This document shows, in pieces, positions 58,229-64,000 of a DNA stretch of 64,000 nt; the first letter of the stretch is position 1, and each line of letters begins with the position of its first letter. The stretch comes from Terrimonas sp937888905 (GTDB lineage Bacteria > Bacteroidota > Bacteroidia > Chitinophagales > Chitinophagaceae). The stretch is from positions 1 to 64,000 of the forward strand of contig CALATA010000006.1 of NCBI GenBank assembly GCA_937888905.1, in the 5' to 3' direction. Both the position numbers and the translations under genes were made by a program. The notes under the pieces are model-generated. The model ran no database searches and had not been told where the DNA came from. It saw only the letters and a program-made list of their open reading frames with translations.

Positions 58229-59140
58229 TTAACGGTCGCTTTGTTTGCCGGTGATCTCGAGGAATCGGGTTTCGAGATTTTTCTTTTTCATGTTGAGCTG
58301 TGTCAGCACCACACCTTTTTCAAAACAATATTTATTAATCTGTCCGGCGCTTACGTTTTCGGTGCATAATACACTCAATACATGTCCGAACACTTTTACA
58401 TCTTTCACACCCGGAAACTGTCTGATGATTGTTTCGAGACCCGTTGCATCGTCTGCAGCGATTTCAACCAGCACATCCGTTTCACCGGATGCTGAAAGTA
58501 CTTCCTGCACCGTGCCGCTGGTTTTCAGCACACCTTTCTGAATAATGGTCACGTGTGTACACACACGCTCCACTTCATCAAGAATGTGGCTGGCCATGAT
58601 GATGGTCTTGCCCTGTCGGTTCAGCTCAATGATCAATTCGCGGATCTCCGCGATCCCAGCAGGATCGAGACCGTTGGTCGGCTCATCGAATACCAGGATA
58701 TCCGGATCGCCCAGCAATGCCGAAGCGATCGCGAGACGCTGCTTCATCCCCAATGAATAGGTATTGAACTTGGAAGTTCTGCGTTGATGCAGGTTCACCA
58801 TCTGCAATACCCGGTCGATATCATCGAGGCCGCGTTCTTTGATGCAGGCGGCAATTTCGAGGTTTTTTTCAGCGCTGAGATAGCTATAGAAATTCGGCGT
58901 TTCGAGTAAGGTGCCGATCTTTTTGCGCTGATCGGCATCACCGGGCTGGCCATTCCAGCGAAATTCGCCACCCGAGGCTTTCAATACATCCATCACAATA
59001 CCCAGCAGCGTGGTCTTGCCACTTCCATTGGGACCAAGAATGCCGTAAACAGAACCCTGGGGCACTTCAAAGCTCACATTGTTGAGCGCTTTGACGGCAC
59101 CATAGTTCTTGCTGATTTGCTGAACACTTAATACAGACAT
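58229..59140 (-). CDS. ABC transporter ATP-binding protein
   Basis: 303 aa. Walker A GPNGSGKTT (about residues 36-44), Q-loop LLETPNFYSYL, signature YSLGMKQRL, Walker B DILVFDEPTNGLDPAG and H-loop MASHILDEVE. About 80 residues follow the ATPase core (DVLVEIAADDATGLETII...), a regulatory extension seen in BcrA/NatA-like ATPases. It powers the permease at 57387-58202. Substrate not predictable. Confidence 0.9.
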   Translation of the reverse strand: MSVLSVQQISKNYGAVKALNNVSFEVPQGSVYGILGPNGSGKTTLLGIVMDVLKASGGEFRWNGQPGDADQRKKIGTLLETPNFYSYLSAEKNLEIAACIKERGLDDIDRVLQMVNLHQRRTSKFNTYSLGMKQRLAIASALLGDPDILVFDEPTNGLDPAGIAEIRELIIELNRQGKTIIMASHILDEVERVCTHVTIIQKGVLKTSGTVQEVLSASGETDVLVEIAADDATGLETIIRQFPGVKDVKVFGHVLSVLCTENVSAGQINKYCFEKGVVLTQLNMKKKNLETRFLEITGKQSDR

Positions 59141-59225
59141 GAAAAAAGAAGTTTAGCGTATGGAACCGAAAAATAGAGAAAAGCGGCCAGACGCAATAGA
59201 AAAAAGCAATATTATAGGTAAACGG

Positions 59226-59879
59226 TTATTCTTCTCCTGTGAACGGTGAAGGATGCCAGATGCTGGAGAATTCGCCGAGGACGGCCTGGCCGTCATGGAA
59301 CGGCAAACGGTGTAGTTTGAGATCGTCGATGTCTTCCTGCCGCACGCGCCGGTGAATGGGATAAAGCGTGCCTCCTTTTTTACCGGGAGATTGTTGCGGG
59401 TCGTATTGAAAGGCCGGGTCTACCCAGGTTCCGCGCGGGTACATGATGCCCGGCACGCCTTTACCGCGATAATCCACATTATGCGGATGCGGCAGTCCCA
59501 GCGTGTGGCCATATTCATGCGCCGCCGTGGTGGAGCCTTCATATAAATTTTCCAGTAAAAAATAACCGGTATTACAGCCGAGGCCATCTACAAAAGAAAT
59601 ATTGCCGGCCGCTTCCGGTTCCACGCGGAAATAATTATTGCGCGGATCATCATTGCCCAGTACTTCTTCGGGCCGGATATCGGCGCGGTATTGTGCGGTG
59701 ATCTGAAAACGTACGTCGAGTAATTGGCCTTTGCGGTGGATGCGGGCCTGTGGTTCATTCCACATATTATGGATTTCGCGCCTGATCCGTTCGGCCAACT
59801 CTTCATTGGCAGCGCTCCCGTAGAGGATGATATGGGACGATATCAACAGCGTTGTATCTGTGAGTTCCACAATGCCCAT
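59226..59879 (-). CDS. Metzincin-type zinc protease without signal peptide
   Basis: 217 aa. Zinc site HEYGHTLGLPH (residues 121-131; ligands H121, H125, H131; Glu122) and a Met-turn IMYPRG (145-150). There is no signal peptide, TM helix or T9SS tail, so it looks cytoplasmic, unlike the T9SS metzincin at 10755-12362. It is preceded by a 121-aa gene at 14 bp. Possible roles: a contact-delivered or phage-type effector, or a housekeeping protease. Target unknown. Confidence 0.7.
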   Translation of the reverse strand: MGIVELTDTTLLISSHIILYGSAANEELAERIRREIHNMWNEPQARIHRKGQLLDVRFQITAQYRADIRPEEVLGNDDPRNNYFRVEPEAAGNISFVDGLGCNTGYFLLENLYEGSTTAAHEYGHTLGLPHPHNVDYRGKGVPGIMYPRGTWVDPAFQYDPQQSPGKKGGTLYPIHRRVRQEDIDDLKLHRLPFHDGQAVLGEFSSIWHPSPFTGEE

Positions 59880-59893
59880 AAAGACTGGTTAAT

Positions 59894-60259
59894 TTACCGC
59901 GTGAAATGATTCTTGAAATCTTCGGCCAGGGTGTCAAATTCTTTCCGCGACGATTTTATCCCAATCAATCCGCCAGAAACAAAAAAGTTCATGGGGCGCT
60001 TCAGCGTTACTTCAAAAGTCTGTTCGTCTATTCGTTTTCCCGTAACACCTACCCGGAAGTATTTTACAAATACGCCCACCAGTATACGCAGCACCAGGTT
60101 TCCCCGGGCATAAAGTTTCATGCCGGCCTTATCACTTTTATATTTCAGATCCCGCGCGGCCAGAAACAGTTCGAGGCTGTTGTTGAATTCGGTCTCGCTG
60201 ATCCCGCTGATGCGGTAGCTGCGTGAGTCGGTGCTGAAGTCGGTGACGGTACAGTTCAT
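59894..60259 (-). CDS. Protein of unknown function, paired with the metzincin
   Basis: 121 aa, soluble. Charged N-terminal half (ISETEFNNSLELFLAARDLKYKSDKAGMKLYARG), then LVLRILVGVFVKYFRVGVTGKRIDEQTFEVTLKRP and FVSGGLIGIKSSRKEFDTLAEDFKNHFTR. I recognise no family. It lies 14 bp upstream of the protease gene on the same strand, so the two are co-transcribed. It might bind, inhibit or deliver the protease, but this is inference from proximity. Confidence 0.55.
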   Translation of the reverse strand: MNCTVTDFSTDSRSYRISGISETEFNNSLELFLAARDLKYKSDKAGMKLYARGNLVLRILVGVFVKYFRVGVTGKRIDEQTFEVTLKRPMNFFVSGGLIGIKSSRKEFDTLAEDFKNHFTR

Positions 60260-60262
60260 AAT

Positions 60263-60472
60263 GAAGGTTGAAGGTATAAGGCCGAAGCTTCGGCCTAAGG
60301 CGTAAGGTGAACAGCCTTTGTAAGTGTTAAGTAATAAGTATTAAGTAGTAAGTATTAAGTTAAACAGCCGTTATCAGTAAATAAGTATTAAGTTGTGTTG
60401 TTGGTGTTAATACCAGCAACGGATTGAAGAAACTATTCACGATTCACGATTGACCATTCACCATTCACTCAG
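60263..60472. repeat. Composite repeat G-B-E
   Basis: Block with the same 16-bp palindrome GGCCGAAGCTTCGGCC (60280-60295) as at 53993, then GTAAGGTGAACAGCC, AAGTAATAAGTATTAAGT words, a second AACAGCC (60363), and E words (TTCACGATTCACGATTGACC, 60431-60470) ending at the stop codon of fadN. Confidence 0.75.
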
Positions 60473-62841
60473 TTCCTCACCGGTTTGCCGCTCTTCAATA
60501 CGCTCTGAATTCTTTCCAGTGTTTTCTTTTCGCCGCAGAGGGAAAGAAAAGCTTCTCGTTCGAGATCGAGCAGGTATTGTTCGCTTACAAAGCTGGGTTC
60601 GCTGAGGTCGCCGCCGCACATAACGTAGGCGAGTTTGCGTGCTACAAGTGCATCGTGGTCGGTAGCGTAATTGGCGCGCCACATACCATTGATACCCGCG
60701 AGCAAAGCTCCGAGCGCCGAACGGCCCAGCACTTTCACGTCTTTGCGCTGAACAGGTGTCACGTATCCGCTGTCATATATTTCGATCACTGATTTTTTTG
60801 CTTCTGCAATGCGACGTCCCTGGTTCATCACCACTTCGTCGAGTCCTTTTCTGTATACACCGATATTAAATCCTTCCGCTGCGGAAGTGGCCACTTTGGC
60901 CGTAGCGATTGTCAGGAAACGGTTTTTCAACGTGATGGTGTCTGGTTCGTCTTCGTGCATTTCATCCGCCGCACGCAACACAAATTCTTTTGTACCGCCA
61001 CCGCCGGGAATAAGTCCTACGCCCAATTCCACCAGACCGGTATAGGTTTCGGCGGCTGCACATACTTTGTCGGCATGCAGGCTCAGTTCACAGGCACCAC
61101 CCAAAGCCAATCCGTGCGGAGCCACTACTACGGGCACGGAAGAGTAACGTGCGCGCATCATGGTGTTCTGGAAAAGACGGATGGCCATATCCAGCTCATC
61201 GTATTCCTGCTCGATGGCCAGCATGAAGATCATGCCCACGTTGGCACCCGCAGAGAAGTTGGGACCTTCGTTGCCGATCACCAGCCCTTTAAATTCTTTC
61301 TCTGCTTTTTCGATGCCGGTCTGTATGCCGCTTAATACGTCACCGCCGATACTGCCCATTTTTGTATTCCATTGAATACCGAGCACACCGTCACCGATAT
61401 CGTACAATTTGCAGCTATTATTTTTCCAGACAATTTTATCCTGGAAGTTGCTTAACACGAGGAAGGACTCACCACCGGGCAAGGCTTTGTATGATTTACT
61501 GGCAGGGTCGTAAGCGAGTTTCTTACCGTTCTCTACTTTATAAAAACGTTGATGGCCTGCATCGAGCATTTCCCCGACCCAGGGCGCTACGGCATAACCC
61601 GCGGCTTTCATGGCGTCCACCGTTTTCTTTACACCTAATACATCCCAGCTTTCAAACGCGCCGATCTCCCAGCCAAAGCCCGCCATCATGGCATCATCCA
61701 CGCGATATAATTCATCGCTGATCTCGGGAATGCGGAAAGAAATATAAGAGAAAAGGGAGTAGTGGAACTGTCGATAGAATTCACCCGCTTTATCTGTACC
61801 GGCTACCAATACTTTCAGGCGTTGTGCAAGGTCTTCAATGGGCTTGCCTGCTTCTACCGTTGCGAATTTTGGTTTTTGCCGGGGTTCGTATTCAAGCGTG
61901 GAAAGATTGAGTACATGAATATCTTTTTTGCCGTCGGGACCGGGAGGCATTTTTTTGAAAAAGCCCTGTTTGGTCTTATCGCCCAGCCATTTATTTTCTA
62001 CTACTTTATCCAGCCATGCAGGGATGGTAAAGGTGTCGCGTGCTTCGTCATCCGGGCAATTGTCCTGTACACCTTTGGCTACTTTTACCAGGGTGTCGAT
62101 GCCTACCACATCAGCCGTGCGGAAGGTAGCGGACTTGGGACGGCCGATCGCCGGACCGGTAAGTGCATCTACTTCGTCAATCGATAAACCTAATTTATCG
62201 ACGAGCCCGAAGATGGCCATGATGCTGTATACACCAATGCGGTTGGCGATGAAGGCTGGTGTGTCTTTGCAGAGAACCGTTGTTTTGCCTAAAATAATAT
62301 CACCATATTCCATCAGGAACGATACTACTTCGGGATCGGTGGAAGGAGTAGGAATGATTTCAAGCAAACGCAGGTAACGCGGCGGATTGAAAAAGTGTGT
62401 GCCGCAGAAATGCCGGCGGAAATCCTCGCTGCGACCTTCAGCCATCAGGTGAATGGGAATACCTGATGTATTGGAAGTAATCAATGTGCCGGGCTTCCGG
62501 TATTTCTCTACCTGGTCATATATCTGTTGTTTGATATCCAGGCGCTCCACCACCACTTCGATGATCCAGTCGCAACCGGCAATATCTTTCATGTTGTCTT
62601 CAAAGTTGCCGGTGGTGATTTTTTTCACCACATCCTGTGTATATACGGGAGAGGGATTGCTTTTGATGGCAGCCGTCAATGCATCATTCACGAGTTTGTT
62701 CTTTTCAGCGGTTGTCTGCGCGACCTGCGGTGCGATGTCCAGCAACAGCACCTGAAGCCCTACGCCGGCAAAATGACACGCAATACGTGAACCCATTACA
62801 CCACTGCCTAACACAGCTACTTTTTTGATATTTCTTTTCAT
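60469..62841 (-). CDS. fadN: 3-hydroxyacyl-CoA dehydrogenase / enoyl-CoA hydratase fusion (FadN type)
   Basis: 790 aa, two activities of beta-oxidation. N-terminal HCDH half: VAVLGSGVMGSRIACHFAGVG (NAD-binding, about 8-28), SNTSGIPI, GTHFFNPPRYLRLLEIIP and DTPAFIANRIGVYS. C-terminal hydratase: FSAGANVGMI and HGLALGGACELSLHAD, with GLIPGGGGTKEF (about 540-640). The order is opposite to E. coli FadB and matches Bacillus FadN. The usual thiolase and acyl-CoA dehydrogenase neighbours are missing; repeats follow it. Confidence 0.93.
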   Translation of the reverse strand: MKRNIKKVAVLGSGVMGSRIACHFAGVGLQVLLLDIAPQVAQTTAEKNKLVNDALTAAIKSNPSPVYTQDVVKKITTGNFEDNMKDIAGCDWIIEVVVERLDIKQQIYDQVEKYRKPGTLITSNTSGIPIHLMAEGRSEDFRRHFCGTHFFNPPRYLRLLEIIPTPSTDPEVVSFLMEYGDIILGKTTVLCKDTPAFIANRIGVYSIMAIFGLVDKLGLSIDEVDALTGPAIGRPKSATFRTADVVGIDTLVKVAKGVQDNCPDDEARDTFTIPAWLDKVVENKWLGDKTKQGFFKKMPPGPDGKKDIHVLNLSTLEYEPRQKPKFATVEAGKPIEDLAQRLKVLVAGTDKAGEFYRQFHYSLFSYISFRIPEISDELYRVDDAMMAGFGWEIGAFESWDVLGVKKTVDAMKAAGYAVAPWVGEMLDAGHQRFYKVENGKKLAYDPASKSYKALPGGESFLVLSNFQDKIVWKNNSCKLYDIGDGVLGIQWNTKMGSIGGDVLSGIQTGIEKAEKEFKGLVIGNEGPNFSAGANVGMIFMLAIEQEYDELDMAIRLFQNTMMRARYSSVPVVVAPHGLALGGACELSLHADKVCAAAETYTGLVELGVGLIPGGGGTKEFVLRAADEMHEDEPDTITLKNRFLTIATAKVATSAAEGFNIGVYRKGLDEVVMNQGRRIAEAKKSVIEIYDSGYVTPVQRKDVKVLGRSALGALLAGINGMWRANYATDHDALVARKLAYVMCGGDLSEPSFVSEQYLLDLEREAFLSLCGEKKTLERIQSVLKSGKPVRN

Positions 62842-62940
62842 ACAGCTATGCTTAAAAATTAGTTAGTTAAACAACTATTTACTGTGAAGGTAAAATAAAA
62901 AAGTGTTGAAAAGACAGCGCCAGGTCAATTTTTATCTTTA

Positions 62941-64000
62941 CTATTTTGTTGCGTCTTCCACGGGAGGCAACTGTTTTTCCTTCAGCGTCTGCTGGTAGCG
63001 TTTCGTCTGTTTTTTATTGCTGCGGGCGCCCACACTGCTGGTTACGCCGCTGAGTGTGATCTTCACCAGGTAGTTGAGGGCAGAGCGTTCGCGGTGCCGG
63101 CGGAAGAATACCACGCCTTTGCGGGAGTCGTTATTTTTTTTCACCACAAATGCATTGGCCAGTCCGCTCATTACACTGGAAAGGAATGATTTCTTATCCG
63201 GATTTCCTTTTTTTAGTATCCGTATGCGCAGGTTGCGGTAATGCATGTGCATTTCTCCGTAAGCTAAATATTCACGCCCTTTCACCTGCATGGTCAGCGA
63301 ATCGAGGTGGCCCGATTTCAATTCTGCCGATGCCAGTGGTGCCAGCACAGGATTGAGGATGGTCAGATCCGCAGGTCCCATCCGCAATTGCATACGGAAC
63401 CCGGAAAGCGTATCGGTATAGGATTCTTTCAAACGCAAATGAATGGCAATGCTGTCTTCCAGCCGGCCATTGGCATGTATTACAAGGCTGTCTTGTTCAC
63501 CAAGATCAAAGTTGCGTAGATGCGTTAGTGTGGCATTGAGGTCTCCGACGCGGATAAGGCCGCTCTTGCCTGTTTTCTCATTCAATTCTTCATATAATAC
63601 ACGGCTGTTGGCAATCACCAGCGAGTCTGCTCGGAATTTTGTACCGATCTGTGTCAATTGATCAACCGGCAATGGTCTTATGATATCCATGCGCAGAGGC
63701 AATCGTTTGTCACGGAAATTATACAGGTATGCATCCGATAACCGGATCGTGCCCAGGTCCAGTATGGTGTCTTTTACAAAACGGTCGATATCCAGAGGGC
63801 CGACTTCCAGCTTTCCGCCATTGGCCGTTATATAATCGATCTGGTGTTTTTGTTTTTCCATGAAAGCTTCTTTCTCCGGAGCCGGCCGATAACGGAATGA
63901 ATCCAGTGATAACAAACGGCTGCGTTTGTCATAAGCCGTATTGTACCAGTTCCAGTTAACAGCCGAGTCCTGGTAGGTGCCGGTGAAATTGCTGAGGCGG
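62941..64000 (-). CDS. Large hypothetical protein, truncated by the window edge
   Basis: The frame stays open to the window end, so the true start lies beyond 64000; at least 353 residues are visible. The visible part is rich in beta and in repeated D/N-S-L-x-I-H/R-A-N-G-R segments (DSLVIHANGRLEDSIAIHLRL, SLTMQVKGREYLAYGEMHMHY). It resembles AsmA/DUF748-like or TamB-like periplasmic proteins. The C-terminus is basic (KKNNDSRKGVVFFRRHRERSALNYLVKITLSGVTSSVG), with a weak hydrophobic stretch. Not assigned with confidence. Confidence 0.5.
   Translation of the reverse strand, partial: RLSNFTGTYQDSAVNWNWYNTAYDKRSRLLSLDSFRYRPAPEKEAFMEKQKHQIDYITANGGKLEVGPLDIDRFVKDTILDLGTIRLSDAYLYNFRDKRLPLRMDIIRPLPVDQLTQIGTKFRADSLVIANSRVLYEELNEKTGKSGLIRVGDLNATLTHLRNFDLGEQDSLVIHANGRLEDSIAIHLRLKESYTDTLSGFRMQLRMGPADLTILNPVLAPLASAELKSGHLDSLTMQVKGREYLAYGEMHMHYRNLRIRILKKGNPDKKSFLSSVMSGLANAFVVKKNNDSRKGVVFFRRHRERSALNYLVKITLSGVTSSVGARSNKKQTKRYQQTLKEKQLPPVEDATK

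Noticed and set aside
2941..60472. Intergenic word repeats as a CRISPR array
   Set aside because: Words are 7-14 nt, degenerate and without regular spacers; no cas gene in the window.

Overview
The window reads as chromosome of a Bacteroidota member, most likely Chitinophagia/Chitinophagaceae. Promoters fit the phylum's unusual TAnnTTTG (-7) and TTTG/TTG (-33) consensus and Shine-Dalgarno sites are absent. A PorT-like barrel protein and two proteins with type IX secretion (T9SS) tails are present. UbiE/MenG, a split atpD-atpC locus and the phylum-typical division cluster (mraZ to ftsZ, no murF) point the same way. No phage, transposase, CRISPR, tRNA or rRNA was recognised.

Layout. (1) 92-1539, minus: ubiE and porT, overlapping. 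(2) 1575-9055: an L-rhamnose catabolic locus, with kinase, TIM-barrel isomerase, fused rhamnulose-1-P aldolase/lactaldehyde dehydrogenase and RhaT symporter on the minus strand and a divergent GntR/PBP-type regulator. (3) 9088-19740: engB, a small membrane protein, a YkuK-type RNase H-like protein, a T9SS-secreted metzincin, a CoA-binding protein, a TIGR01777 epimerase with three tandem paralogous small membrane proteins, a GbsR/MarR regulator with a clear palindromic operator, a TonB-C protein, an NfeD-like protein and the PDH E2 subunit. (4) 19866-36871: a membrane M48 protease, dnaX, a GNAT-like protein, an L,D-transpeptidase, atpD-atpC, a large T9SS-secreted amidase, a DUF4197 lipoprotein, YqgE, an orphan histidine kinase and queA. 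(5) 37156-53835, plus: mraZ-rsmH-ftsL-ftsI-murE-mraY-murD-ftsW-murG-murC-ftsQ-ftsA-ftsZ. (6) 54125-64000: a DnaJ-domain protein, lipoproteins, a second TIGR01777 epimerase, an ABC exporter, a metzincin without signal peptide and its partner, a FadN-type beta-oxidation fusion and a truncated hypothetical gene.

The least ordinary signals lie outside or inside otherwise routine genes. Four DnaA-box-like 9-mers lie head to tail at 10-11 bp spacing just upstream of mraZ. dnaX carries a run of nine A in which a one-base slip gives an immediate stop, as in the Thermus gamma/tau system. At least six families of short-word intergenic repeats, often with locus-specific perfect hairpins, occupy fixed positions relative to genes: one only between convergent genes, one just upstream of starts with a built-in -7 element, and one just after stop codons. 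Several genes have the -7 box 4-8 nt from the start codon, implying leaderless mRNAs.

Limits: all calls are by eye. Family assignments rest on recalled motifs and context; no alignment, HMM, folding or skew calculation was run.
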